The notes under the pieces are model-generated. The model did no database searches, had not been told where the DNA came from, and saw only the letters and a list, made by a program, of their open reading frames with translations. DNA of 64,000 nucleotides from Clostridia bacterium (lineage in GTDB: Bacteria > Bacillota > Clostridia > Oscillospirales > Acutalibacteraceae), in contig JAFYOI010000050.1 of NCBI GenBank assembly GCA_017560255.1, positions 1 through 64,000 on the forward strand. Direction: 5' to 3'. This document shows, piece by piece, positions 33,743 to 41,976 of this stretch. Both the position numbers and the translations under genes were made by a program. The first letter of the stretch is position 1. Each line of letters starts with the position of its first letter.

Positions 33743-34180
33743 ATGTACATTTCAAAAACAAAAAAGGAAATCATTATCACAAAGACAGAATACGCAAAGG
33801 CATTCACAATCGGAACAGACGAATTTGATTCGTTGAGCAAAGCGATGGCGATGTTCCCGAAGGCAAAGGTTGTTATTAAGAAGTCTAACAACAGAAGCAA
33901 CTACCCGAGAATTACAAAGGACTTTATGATTGACTATATCACAAATCATGACAAAACCTACCTCGATGAATTTAAGAATTTGTTTGATATGATCGGCCAA
34001 AATTATAAGGACGAGGCCAAAGACGAGTGGAAAGAGATTAGTTTCTTCTCTATTCGTGCGGTGTTCCTGAACAGATACCCCCAGTTCATGACCAAAAAGG
34101 ATCGTGAGGAATACGAGGCGAAAAAGAAAGAAAAGAACAACGCAAAAGAAACCTCCACAAAGCCAGAAATGGCCGAGTAA
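33743..34180 (+). CDS. Element protein of unknown function, paralogue of the next gene
   Basis: A 145-residue basic soluble protein. Its middle, YPRITKDFMIDYITNHDKTYL then EISFFSIRAVFLNRYPQF, matches the 34199-34675 product (YRGLTYRFIEAYIYCHELDD and EVRAWFLYKYPEF), so the two are duplicates. The tail is Lys/Glu-rich. AAAGGGTG precedes the ATG. First gene of the element; function unknown. Confidence 0.65.
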   Translation: MYISKTKKEIIITKTEYAKAFTIGTDEFDSLSKAMAMFPKAKVVIKKSNNRSNYPRITKDFMIDYITNHDKTYLDEFKNLFDMIGQNYKDEAKDEWKEISFFSIRAVFLNRYPQFMTKKDREEYEAKKKEKNNAKETSTKPEMAE

Positions 34181-34198
34181 TCAGAAAGGAGTAAAATT

Positions 34199-34675
34199 AT
34201 GAACGGAATTAAGGTAGATGTTATCAACAAGAAGGTTATCATGAACAAGAGGTTTGCTCAGAGGATGGCGAACACATCCTCTGAGGAATACAGAGAGTAT
34301 GAGAGAATTATGAGCATCAACCCCGCATTTGCGGTTGAAGTCAGAGTTCAGAGAACGTATGAGGGCAACAGATACAGAGGCCTGACTTACAGATTCATTG
34401 AAGCCTACATCTATTGTCATGAACTTGATGACGAGAGCAGAAGAGTTGTTTTTTCTGAGTATGTTGAAGAGAGATGGAAGGCGCTTGCTCACACTTGCGG
34501 TTTTCAGGAAGTCCGTGCGTGGTTTCTCTACAAATATCCCGAGTTTGACAATCTGTATTTCACCACACATGAAGAGCCGCCCCGAGATAAGATTGAGGAA
34601 CTGATGATGTATAGTGCCCATCTTTCAAACGGCAAACTTATTCCCAAGAGTGAGCCGTTGTTATTATCAGCATAA
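34199..34675 (+). CDS. Element protein of unknown function, paralogue of the previous gene
   Basis: A 158-residue soluble protein with the same core as its neighbour (an aromatic helix pair ending in YPEF). Strong ribosome site GAAAGGAG. The 18-base gap indicates co-transcription. No domain recognised. Confidence 0.65.
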   Translation: MNGIKVDVINKKVIMNKRFAQRMANTSSEEYREYERIMSINPAFAVEVRVQRTYEGNRYRGLTYRFIEAYIYCHELDDESRRVVFSEYVEERWKALAHTCGFQEVRAWFLYKYPEFDNLYFTTHEEPPRDKIEELMMYSAHLSNGKLIPKSEPLLLSA

Positions 34676-34704
34676 CAAATCGGCCTTGCCATCACATGAA
34701 AATT

Positions 34705-34750
34705 AAGTCAGACAATTAACAGTAATTATAATAAATATTGGTGTTAATAC
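34705..34750 (+). promoter_or_regulatory. TTAACA repeat, left of the 34776 gene
   Basis: AAGTCAGACAATTAACA ... TTGGTGTTAATA resembles the sequence just after the same gene (35424-35471). TTAACA and TGTTAA form an inverted pair. Candidate operator or recombination repeat. Confidence 0.5.
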
Positions 34751-34775
34751 TATGACTAAAAGAAAGGAATGGATT

Positions 34776-35426
34776 ATGTTAGAATCAGGAAGAACGTACA
34801 CAAAACCAGAATTGGCGGAAATGTTTGGAACAAGAGATATGCAAGGGCTGCAAAGAAAGTTTGACAGATATGGTGTGGCGTTCTCCGTTGAGGGTAGAGG
34901 CGAAGGCGCAACCTTTACGATAACTAATATCGAAAATCCATTCAAGATCTATTGCATCACCGAATTGGGATTTAACGCTCAAACCGATTTTTACAAATTA
35001 CGAAACTACTATTACTATTTTTTTAATGATGCAGAATTCAGATCAATGCCGGCCGAAGTGCAAGAGGCAAGGATGCGGTTAGTGCATAGAGATGTTTCAA
35101 GACAAACAATCGCATCGTATTTACAAAAACTTGATGATAAAAATTTTATAGAATTAAACACAAACAACTTTATTTACTACTTTGCATATAAGAATACCCA
35201 GAGAATCGTTGAAAGAGATGAATACACTGGAGCGTGGCATGGATATTGGGAAGATATAAAAAATGGTTATTCTTCATTCCACGCAATAAATAACATGCGA
35301 AATAATTATGGTGGCGTTGCAAGGAAACAAGCAATTCCAGAAATCAACGGAATACATAATAATGAAATTGAATTTTTGTGCAATCTTATTCAGAGGGATA
35401 TTGAGCAAGAATTGGATAACGATTAA
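34776..35426 (+). CDS. Element protein with a possible N-terminal DNA-binding region
   Basis: A 216-residue soluble protein. The start MLESGRTYTKPELAEMFGTRD followed by MQGLQRKFDRYG resembles a MerR- or HTH-like fold; a second helical part (SRQTIASYLQKLDDKNFIE) looks like a winged helix, as in replication or regulatory proteins of mobile elements. I start at the ATG at 34776, which has AGAAAGGA upstream, not the frame's first ATG at 34752. Flanking TTAACA-type repeats could be its binding sites. Function unknown. Confidence 0.6.
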   Translation: MLESGRTYTKPELAEMFGTRDMQGLQRKFDRYGVAFSVEGRGEGATFTITNIENPFKIYCITELGFNAQTDFYKLRNYYYYFFNDAEFRSMPAEVQEARMRLVHRDVSRQTIASYLQKLDDKNFIELNTNNFIYYFAYKNTQRIVERDEYTGAWHGYWEDIKNGYSSFHAINNMRNNYGGVARKQAIPEINGIHNNEIEFLCNLIQRDIEQELDND

Positions 35427-35471
35427 GTCAAACAATTAACACCAATAATTAGATATAATTAGTGTTAAATA
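35424..35471. promoter_or_regulatory. TTAACAC...GTGTTAA inverted repeat after the 34776 gene
   Basis: AAGTCAAACAATTAACACC repeats the start of 34705-34750; TTAACAC and GTGTTAA arms lie about 19 bases apart with an AT-rich centre. Confidence 0.5.
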
Positions 35472-35562
35472 TATAACTCAATTCGTAAAAACTATCTTAA
35501 TCAATTATCTTTAATTCCGCTCTTCTGAAAATCAATATAATATGACGGCATGACTTATTCAT

Positions 35563-35634
35563 TAGCAAAACCGCAACAGCGGTTTTGGATGAATAAGCCA
35601 ATGCCCGATAAAACCGCATCGGCGGTTTTATCGA
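35563..35634. repeat. Two adjacent strong hairpins sharing AAAACCGC arms
   Basis: The first has TTATTCAT plus CAAAACCGC paired with GCGGTTTTG plus ATGAATAA around an AACA loop. The second has CGATAAAACCGC paired with GCGGTTTTATCG. They stand just before the 31-residue ORF. Candidates: structured leader RNA, a replication or nicking origin, or an antisense target. The rest of 35472-35562 shows nothing clear. Confidence 0.65.
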
Positions 35635-35652
35635 TAATTGAAAAAGGAGATT

Positions 35653-35748
35653 ATGATAATGTATTACAAAAAGGAACTTCCAGACTATTCAGATGATATG
35701 TATTTACAAGGATATTCCCCAGAGGAAATCCTGATGGCGGCGAGGTAG
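35653..35748 (+). CDS. Tiny 31-residue element protein
   Basis: Reads MIMYYKKELPDYSDDMYLQG and ends SPEEILMAAR. AAAAGGAG precedes the ATG. Short proteins of the form YKKELPDYSxDMYLxGY are found in mobile elements of Firmicutes (from memory). Function unknown; length and ribosome site support it as real. Confidence 0.6.
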   Translation: MIMYYKKELPDYSDDMYLQGYSPEEILMAAR

Positions 35749-35754
35749 AGTATT

Positions 35755-35871
35755 ATGAAGAAAAAAAGAGAAGAGGATTTTCTTGAAAAGGAAATTTTGA
35801 AACTTGTGGAAAGTATGCTGAGTGTATCAGTCCAACACGCAATAGACGGTCTTTTCAAGGATTGGAAATAA
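35755..35871 (+). CDS. Tiny 38-residue charged helical protein
   Basis: Starts MKKKREEDFLEKEILKLVES and ends GLFKDWK; a single amphipathic helix pair. It begins 6 bases after the preceding tiny ORF, with GAGGTAGAG as ribosome site, and is followed by a strong terminator. Function unknown. Confidence 0.55.
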   Translation: MKKKREEDFLEKEILKLVESMLSVSVQHAIDGLFKDWK

Positions 35872-35874
35872 CAG

Positions 35875-35913
35875 AACGGCAAACCGAGAGAAATCTTGGT
35901 TTGCCGTTTTTTT
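35875..35913 (+). terminator. Terminator after the tiny ORFs
   Basis: Arms AACGGCAAACC and GGTTTGCCGTT followed by seven Ts. From here to 36182 I see no gene. Confidence 0.9.
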
Positions 35914-36182
35914 CGTTTATATTCATTTGCGCCCGTCTGACGGGGAGAAAAGTTTTTCTATCATTGGCGACCGCACAAATCGTCTTTCAGAATAAAAATC
36001 ACATTTCAAAACGAAGCCGCCCACCTAAAAGCCAAGAGCATGGGAAAAAGTTTTTTCTTCCCAGAATATACCCCCTATGTCCGCAAAAGGGTGTAATCAA
36101 TTTCCTGAACAAAAACACCGTGTTTTCCGCCCATTTTGCGCCTTTTGGAATACCGCTCCCGCCGTCCATGAAAGCAAGTGTT

Positions 36183-36407
36183 TTATTGAACACCCTCCGT
36201 ATCGTCTGACACATACTCAATGAGGTCGCCCACCTGACACTCCAGAATGCGACACAAGGTATCAATGGTTTTCCATGAAACCAGTTCGTTGTGTCTTATC
36301 TGTTGTAAGTATGATTGACCGATTAGTTTTTCTTCACGTATTTTCGTTGAGGAATAACCACGCTTTTTAAGTTCAGCCATAATATCAATCTTGTATCGTA
36401 TAGCCAT
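36183..36407 (-). CDS. XRE-family repressor of the element
   Basis: A 74-residue Cro/C1-type regulator: IMAELKKRGYSSTKIREEKL with recognition region QSYLQQIRHNELVSWKTIDTLC and the common C-terminal CQVGDLIEYV. I start at MAIRYK (ATG at 36407), which has AAGGTGG upstream. Divergent from the 36591 gene across a region with repeated CACTAA/TTAGTG half-sites, so it likely represses both directions. Confidence 0.85.
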   Translation of the reverse strand: MAIRYKIDIMAELKKRGYSSTKIREEKLIGQSYLQQIRHNELVSWKTIDTLCRILECQVGDLIEYVSDDTEGVQ

Positions 36408-36454
36408 TTTTGCCGCCACCTTCCCTATTTTACTCAATTCTATCATAGGATTGC

Positions 36455-36542
36455 ACTAAAATCAAGTGTCAATTTGCACAAACAAAACACTAAAAGTTAG
36501 TGCAAATTGCCAATAGACAACACTAACATTTAGTGCTATAAT
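36455..36542 (+). promoter_or_regulatory. Operator-promoter region of the element
   Basis: TAGACA (36514-36519) and TATAAT (36537-36542) are 17 bp apart. The spacer holds CACTAACATTTAGTG; further sites are CACTAAAAGTTAGTG (36489-36503) and GCACTAAAATC to the left. Repeated GCACTAA/TTAGTGC half-sites on a promoter between a repressor gene and a divergent gene are the layout of a lysogeny-type switch. Confidence 0.8.
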
Positions 36543-36590
36543 GAGTACAGTTGATAAACAACAAATAAAAACGCAAAGGAGTTAATCACT

Positions 36591-36866
36591 ATGTCAACAA
36601 ACGAAATCGCAACAAAAATCGAGGCTCTCAGAGATATGGAAAATCTCATTGAAGAGGCAAAGGCGGAGGCCGAGGCACTCAGGGACGAAATCAAGGCAGA
36701 AATGCTCAAGCGTGATACCGAAGAGTTAGAGGCGGGCACATACATTGTACGTTGGACGTCAGTTCTCTCTCAGAGGTTCGACACAACAAGTTTCAAGAAG
36801 GTTATGCCCGAACTCTACAAGGAATACACCAAGCAAGTGTCAAGCCGTAGATTTACAATAGCATAA
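36591..36866 (+). CDS. Phage/ICE-type small coiled-coil protein
   Basis: A 91-residue protein: an N-terminal coiled coil (DMENLIEEAKAEAEALRDEI) and a C-terminal part with GTYIVRWTSVLSQRFDTTSF and a SSRRFTIA ending. This layout is common for short proteins of siphophages and ICEs, in the style of Gp157/Gam-like proteins (from memory). AAAGGAG precedes the ATG. Under control of the operator-promoter above. Confidence 0.65.
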   Translation: MSTNEIATKIEALRDMENLIEEAKAEAEALRDEIKAEMLKRDTEELEAGTYIVRWTSVLSQRFDTTSFKKVMPELYKEYTKQVSSRRFTIA

Positions 36867-36993
36867 GAAAAGCCCCTTGCCAGAACGCCGACCAAAGCAA
36901 CTGGCAAGAGGGCAAACCCTCAGAACCAATAGGAGAGGGTGAGTACATTATAACTTACTCTCTCCGCCAAGTCAAACAAAAGGAGTAATAACT

Positions 36994-37290
36994 ATGTATG
37001 TATTAAAGGATTTGTGGTATGGCAACGTATCACCGATAGAACGCTATGTCCGCTCTGATTCTGAGTACAGAGCATTGTTAATCAAGTCTGGCGATGTAAT
37101 AGACGAGTTTGTTTGCGGATTGCCAACAGACAAGGTGGAGAAATGGGAAAAGGTCAGGGAGTTATTACAGAAGATGTCTATGCTCGAAGAAGAGGATGCG
37201 TTTGTTTGCGGTTTCCGCCTCGGTGCGAAAATGATTATGGACGTATTTGAGGAATACAAGGGACAGTTCAACAGATTTAGTGAGGTGTGA
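36994..37290 (+). CDS. DUF6809-like small protein
   Basis: A 98-residue protein with LKDLWYGNVSPIERYVRSDS, a central helix, and DAFVCGFRLGAKMIMDVFE at the end, matching a family common in phage and ICE regions of Firmicutes. Function unknown. AAAGGAG precedes the ATG, and its stop lies one base before the recombinase ATG, so the two are coupled. Confidence 0.7.
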   Translation: MYVLKDLWYGNVSPIERYVRSDSEYRALLIKSGDVIDEFVCGLPTDKVEKWEKVRELLQKMSMLEEEDAFVCGFRLGAKMIMDVFEEYKGQFNRFSEV

Positions 37291-37291
37291 T

Positions 37292-37882
37292 ATGAATTAC
37301 GGATATGCGAGATGCTCCACAAACGAAAACAAGCAAGATATTGAACGTCAGGTGCGGGAACTCAGAACGGCGGGTGCGCAAGAGGTATTCCTCGAATATG
37401 AGCACGGCGACTCCGCAATTAAAGAACAACTCTCTTTACTCTTGGAACAAGCGCAAATGGGCGACACAATATACACAACCGAGGTTTCCCGACTTGCCAG
37501 AAGTACAAAGCAACTTTGTGAGATAATCGAAACCGTGCGAGAAAAACGCCTCCGCCTTGTGATAATAGGGAGTATTACAGTTGATTGCTCGGGCGGTCAG
37601 ATTGACCCTATGACAAATGCGTTTATCCAGATGTCAGGTGTATTTGCGGAATTGGAATTGCGCATTATCAGAGCACGTGTCCGCTCAGGAATGGAGAACG
37701 CCAGAGCAAAGGGCGCACGCATCGGGCGACCGCACACAACGGTTGATAATATCCCCGTGATATTCCTTAAACATTATCCTACATACAAGAGCGGAGTGCT
37801 GAATATCTCAGAGTTCGCCAGAGTGTGTAATATGAGCCGAACAACGGTCTATAAATATCTTGAACTATTGGAGAAGGCATAG
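37292..37882 (+). CDS. Serine recombinase, resolvase/invertase type
   Basis: A 196-residue small serine recombinase: YGYARCST with the nucleophile Ser, EVSRLARSTKQLCEII, AELELRIIRARVRSGMENA, GARIGRP and a C-terminal HTH (NISEFARVCNMSRTTVYKYL). It would resolve, invert or integrate DNA through a Ser-DNA link. I start at the ATG at 37292 with GAGGTG just before; a longer frame overlaps the previous gene. May act on the element's own resolution or an invertible site; no res site identified. Confidence 0.93.
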   Translation: MNYGYARCSTNENKQDIERQVRELRTAGAQEVFLEYEHGDSAIKEQLSLLLEQAQMGDTIYTTEVSRLARSTKQLCEIIETVREKRLRLVIIGSITVDCSGGQIDPMTNAFIQMSGVFAELELRIIRARVRSGMENARAKGARIGRPHTTVDNIPVIFLKHYPTYKSGVLNISEFARVCNMSRTTVYKYLELLEKA

Positions 37883-37942
37883 CGATTTAATCGTAAGACC
37901 AATTCAATTCATAACAGAGGATTAGAAAATATAGATTGTTTC

Positions 37943-37963
37943 ACATCATTATGGTATAATGAA
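37943..37963 (+). promoter_or_regulatory. Extended -10 promoter of the pentapeptide-repeat gene
   Basis: TATGGTATAAT, a TGn extended -10, lies about 35 bases before the GTG start. Confidence 0.55.
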
Positions 37964-37989
37964 AAAAATCTAAACGAGGTGTATCAATC

Positions 37990-38697
37990 GTGGGGAAAGC
38001 AAGAAAGAAGCTTTTAGCGAAAAGGAAAGCTAAACGGATAAATAGAGAACAGATCAAATTAGCTATGAATAAAAGGATATATTTTACTTTAACAAGATGT
38101 TTAAAGAAACTGCAAGGAATATCCCATAAATATTGCTATAAATCAAATATGCATAACTTAATTTATAAAGATGCAAAATTTAAAAATGTTAGATATCAAT
38201 CATCTATTATTACAAAATGCAATTTTAATCAAGCAGAACTAATTGGTGTTGATTTTTGTAATTGTAATTTAAGAAAATCTTCTTTCAAAAATGCTAAATT
38301 AAAAAATGTGTGTTTTATAAATTGCAATATCGAAGATGCGGATTTCTTAAATGCAAATTTTGAAAATGTTGTATTTGTTTGTGTTGGAACAAATAAGGCG
38401 AAAAATCTATCCATAAATTCAGGATGTAAATGTTATAATACCTATCCTAAGTTTGACTTGGAAAAAGATATGCAAGCTCAGTTACTGCAGTTGTCTGAAG
38501 ATCCTTTATTGTATGAACCACATGTTTTGCATGTAACCAAAAACAAGTTGAATTTTTGGACACTCAAAATACTTGAGGATTTATATGGAGAAAATGTATT
38601 TGAAGCATTGTCTGCGATAAAAAGTAGAAAGCAGAAAAAAGGATTTTATACCCTCCACTCCTACATGAAACATATTGAAAGCTATTTGAAACTATGA
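37990..38697 (+). CDS. Pentapeptide-repeat protein
   Basis: A 235-residue protein with a basic N-terminus (RKKLLAKRKAKRINRE), then pentapeptide repeats at about 55-138 (AKFKN, CNFNQ, VDFCN, SSFKN, ADFLN, ANFEN) forming a right-handed beta helix, then a helical C-terminus. It reads from a GTG with GAGGTG upstream. It is clearly richer in AT than neighbours, a sign of recent transfer. Some such proteins mimic DNA or protect gyrase; others serve in defence. Role here unknown. Confidence 0.8.
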   Translation: MGKARKKLLAKRKAKRINREQIKLAMNKRIYFTLTRCLKKLQGISHKYCYKSNMHNLIYKDAKFKNVRYQSSIITKCNFNQAELIGVDFCNCNLRKSSFKNAKLKNVCFINCNIEDADFLNANFENVVFVCVGTNKAKNLSINSGCKCYNTYPKFDLEKDMQAQLLQLSEDPLLYEPHVLHVTKNKLNFWTLKILEDLYGENVFEALSAIKSRKQKKGFYTLHSYMKHIESYLKL

Positions 38698-38794
38698 TAT
38701 AATAATATCGTCCTGCTCCGGAACCTGCAAAGGGGATTGTTAATTGTATAAATGAGGACATATAACATTAGCAAGTATTCGAGGGGGGATGTCT

Positions 38795-38896
38795 ATGATA
38801 AATGATGTTTTAGCTTTTGTATCTTTTGGTGCTTTTTTGTTGGAATTGTTGTTTAGTAGTAGCTTCCTGCCCCGATTACTCGGGGTTATCATTTAG
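38795..38896 (+). CDS. Short hydrophobic peptide, possible type I toxin-like
   Basis: 33 residues, MINDVLAFVSFGAFLLELLF then a short tail, with a very strong GAGGGGGGA ribosome site. One membrane helix is predicted from its composition. A CCCCGATTACTCGGGG hairpin overlaps its end. Size and hydrophobicity resemble holin-like type I toxins, but an antisense RNA is not shown. Confidence 0.45.
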   Translation: MINDVLAFVSFGAFLLELLFSSSFLPRLLGVII

Positions 38897-38949
38897 GTTA
38901 ATAGTGTTTTGATCTTTCTTTGGAAAAATTTATTTTTGGGGAGGATTTT

Positions 38950-40668
38950 ATGCGAATTAGGTGGAACAAACTCGGTTTATCGGATCGAGAAACAAAAGAT
39001 ATACTTGGTGCCCGTACACGTTGTAAGAACACCGTTACATCAGTATATTTTTGTCCGGAATGTGGAACGGAAATCTATGGAGAATGGAAATACACTCTGT
39101 ATTATGCTCCACAAAACGAGGCTGATATTGCTACAAAGAAAGCAGTAAACAACTCCGTTGCTGAATTTCAAAAATTGCAGAAAGAAGCAGAAGCTTTCGC
39201 CGAACTTGAAAAGTGCCCAATTTGTAATGGCCAACTGATTCACGATAACGGTTATTTTATCCAAAACGATTTATCTATAGATGAATCGCAATTTTTTACA
39301 AATCCTATCTGTCGAAATTCAATGAAGCCTGCAGGAAGCAGGGCTATATTTCTACGAGGATTAGAAGAAATATCTTCTTTTCTATCTAACGCTCGTAGCG
39401 GAATAGCCGAGAAGAAGGCCACCGTTTCTCTTTTGGAACTGAATAATAGATGCGATATTCCCGTTGATGTAGCGGTTAACCCCGATGCTACAACTAATAT
39501 AAAGACAGATTCAAAAAAACTTCAGGAATATCTTTTAAAAATCATCAATATTGAAAAGAATATTCGCTCTATAAAACAGCGTTTGTTCTTTCTGTTTTTG
39601 TCAAGTTATGTGGTCAATCAAGAAGCCAGGTTTGCACAATCTTATCCTTTGATGGTTGAAAAACAGAAGGCCTCTGAAAAAATTGACGAATTACAGATGG
39701 CACTACAGAGAAGAACAAGCGAGATTGTCGAACTCCAAGAACGCAGAGATCGCCTTCACGCTTCAAGTGTTATTTCACCATCTGTCACAATGCCCGTTAA
39801 ACCGACTGCGCCTGTAGAACCCGTTTATGCAACTGCAAATCTTTTTAACAAGAAAAAGATAGCAGTAGAAAACGAAACAAAAAGCGCAAAATATAATGCT
39901 GAGGTGGCTTTATACAATAAAGCCTTATCTGAATACCCCATGCTATTGGAGCAAGCAAAAAAGCAACAAGAAGAGTTACGTGAAAAGGCTATTCAGGAAA
40001 GAAACATAGAAATCCTTGAACTTGACACTATAATAAAAGAGAAAAACCTTGCACTTGAAAAATTAAGGAATGAAATAGAGGCTCATCAAATTGCTATCGA
40101 AAGTAATATTTCACAGCTACAAAACAATACGGATTATGCTGCTGTTCAGTTGAAAACCAATTTAGATAAAGAAATTGAAGCAGCGTCAGAATTGCTTGCG
40201 AAATTATTTAAGCAAAAAAATCAACTTTATGCTACAGAGGTTATATTTGGTAAGTATCGTGATTTAACCGCTGTTACGAGTTTTTACGAGTATTTACTAT
40301 CTGGACGTTGCGAAGCTTTGGACGGCGTAAACGGATGCTATAATTTATACGAATCTGAACTTCGAGCAAATATAATTATTAACAAGTTGGAGGCCATAGG
40401 AGATTCGTTAGAACAAATTAAAGGAAATCAATATATGCTGTATTCACAGTTGAGCCAGATCAATACAGAATTGAATTCTTTGAATTCTACCACCACAGCA
40501 ATGCTAAACGGTATTAGAGATACGGCTGAAATTTTTCTGGAGCATAGCACTGTTGTTGCACATAATAGTGCGATTATTGCATATAATAGCGCTGTTTCTG
40601 CTTATTACTCAAAACTAAATGCCGAAATTGCAAGCTCAGATAGATACATAAGCATAATTTGTTGGTAA
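38950..40668 (+). CDS. Large coiled-coil protein with N-terminal zinc-binding Cys pairs
   Basis: A 572-residue protein. The N-terminus has FCPECGTEIYG and, after a helix, KCPICNGQLI: two CxxC pairs that could hold one zinc. A long charged coiled coil follows (about 160-450) with a Pro-rich insert (MPVKPTAPVEPVY), then a helical C-terminus with IKGNQYMLYSQLSQINTEL. I start at the ATG at 38950, with GGGGAGGA upstream, rather than 10 codons earlier. No membrane span. AT-rich cargo of the element; it ends in a strong terminator. Function unknown; a role as scaffold or sensor is a guess. Confidence 0.65.
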   Translation: MRIRWNKLGLSDRETKDILGARTRCKNTVTSVYFCPECGTEIYGEWKYTLYYAPQNEADIATKKAVNNSVAEFQKLQKEAEAFAELEKCPICNGQLIHDNGYFIQNDLSIDESQFFTNPICRNSMKPAGSRAIFLRGLEEISSFLSNARSGIAEKKATVSLLELNNRCDIPVDVAVNPDATTNIKTDSKKLQEYLLKIINIEKNIRSIKQRLFFLFLSSYVVNQEARFAQSYPLMVEKQKASEKIDELQMALQRRTSEIVELQERRDRLHASSVISPSVTMPVKPTAPVEPVYATANLFNKKKIAVENETKSAKYNAEVALYNKALSEYPMLLEQAKKQQEELREKAIQERNIEILELDTIIKEKNLALEKLRNEIEAHQIAIESNISQLQNNTDYAAVQLKTNLDKEIEAASELLAKLFKQKNQLYATEVIFGKYRDLTAVTSFYEYLLSGRCEALDGVNGCYNLYESELRANIIINKLEAIGDSLEQIKGNQYMLYSQLSQINTELNSLNSTTTAMLNGIRDTAEIFLEHSTVVAHNSAIIAYNSAVSAYYSKLNAEIASSDRYISIICW

Positions 40669-40713
40669 AACATCTTTTGTTAAATTTAGTCCTAATTTTA
40701 TATACACAAAAGC

Positions 40714-40757
40714 AAACCAGCAAGATAGCATTTGAAACTATCTTGCTGGTTTTTTAA
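40714..40757 (+). terminator. Terminator of the coiled-coil gene
   Basis: Arms AAACCAGCAAGATAG and CTATCTTGCTGGTTT with TTTT after. Confidence 0.9.
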
Positions 40758-40831
40758 AATTCAAAAACACCTTATTATATATGTAATAGAGGATAATTTC
40801 AAAACAAAATTTTCAAAAGGAGAGCCACTCT

Positions 40832-41947
40832 ATGCCAGAGGAAAGAAAAAGAGGCCGACAAGAAGATCAGAAAATGAAAACGTATTTGGTTATGCGATTG
40901 TTCCAAAAGAAAACGGACGTTGAGCATTTACTGACGTCCGCACAAATGGCCGAATTGTTGAAAAGTTATGGCATTTCCGCTCAGGAAAAAACTATACAAA
41001 GAGATATTAAGGCAATCAACGCAATACTGGAACTGGAACAAGCCATTCTGAACGGCGAGGATGACTACACCATTGACGAGGCGAAAGAGTGCGTTGAAGA
41101 GGATAAAGAGTTCAGAAGCATAAGGTTCAAAAGTGATGGCAAGCAAGACCGTGGATATTATTTCCAGAGGGAAGAAGGCTATTTTGAACTTATCAGATTG
41201 CTATTGGAGAGCGTGTATGCCTCTAAATTCATCAACAAGACCAACTCTGACTATCTCAAAAAGTTTATTCTTAAGGACGTAAGCGATTTTGATGCGGAGC
41301 GGTTAGACCACATTTCACCCATCGTCAATAAGGATAAGACAAAGAATTCCCAGATGTTTGACAATGTAAAATTGCTGAGTGATGCCATCACCGCAAGATG
41401 TAAGGTTGAGTTTAATTACAACGAGTTTTACATACCAGAGGGAACAACCAAGCCAAAAGTAAAGCATGGCAGAAAAGGCAGTAAATACATAGTCAGCCCG
41501 TATCATTTGCTTATCAACGAGGGTTATTATTACTTACTCTGTTATGACGAAAAGAACAAGAAAAAATGGACGTATCGCATAGACAGAATGGAGAATGTGC
41601 GGTTGCTCCCTGACGAGAAGAGAGAGGGAGCGGAGTTTTTCTATGACTTCAACGCAAGCGAATACGCAAAAACAAACTTCTCAATGTTTGAGGGTGAAAA
41701 CTGTTCTATCAAAATCCAGTTTGTAAATACTTGTATGAACGCCGTTGTTGAAAAGTTAGGAACGGATAAGGTGTCCTATGAAACCGCAGACAAAGGCCAT
41801 TTCACCGTGTCAATGCGTGCGGGCGTGAATAAGCAATTCTATGGCTGGCTCTGTACTTTTGGAAACAAGGCCAAGGTAATAGAACCGCCCGAGCAAGTCA
41901 GCGCATTTCAGGAATATATCAAATCAATAACAATGCTTTATGAATAA
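40832..41947 (+). CDS. WYL-domain transcriptional regulator
   Basis: A 371-residue regulator. An N-terminal winged helix (TSAQMAELLKSYGISAQEKTIQRDIKAI) is followed by a WYL domain (YIVSPYHLLINEGYYYLLCYDEKNKKKWTYRIDRM), in which W, Y and R-rich strands bind nucleic acid or another ligand, and a WCX-like C-terminus (FTVSMRAGVNKQFYGWLCTFG). WYL regulators often watch over phage-like and defence loci. AAAAGGAGAG precedes the ATG. It could govern the element or its cargo. Confidence 0.92.
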   Translation: MPEERKRGRQEDQKMKTYLVMRLFQKKTDVEHLLTSAQMAELLKSYGISAQEKTIQRDIKAINAILELEQAILNGEDDYTIDEAKECVEEDKEFRSIRFKSDGKQDRGYYFQREEGYFELIRLLLESVYASKFINKTNSDYLKKFILKDVSDFDAERLDHISPIVNKDKTKNSQMFDNVKLLSDAITARCKVEFNYNEFYIPEGTTKPKVKHGRKGSKYIVSPYHLLINEGYYYLLCYDEKNKKKWTYRIDRMENVRLLPDEKREGAEFFYDFNASEYAKTNFSMFEGENCSIKIQFVNTCMNAVVEKLGTDKVSYETADKGHFTVSMRAGVNKQFYGWLCTFGNKAKVIEPPEQVSAFQEYIKSITMLYE

Positions 41948-41948
41948 G

Positions 41949-41976
41949 AATAAGCCCGCTCTGATGCGGGCTTATT
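41949..41976. terminator. Bidirectional terminator between WYL and integrase genes
   Basis: AATAAGCCCGC and GCGGGCTTATT arms with T-runs on both sides, between convergent genes. Confidence 0.88.

Noticed and set aside
35912..36182. Coding relic between the tiny ORFs and the XRE gene
   Set aside because: Open frames exist on both strands, but none has a ribosome site or recognisable protein pattern.
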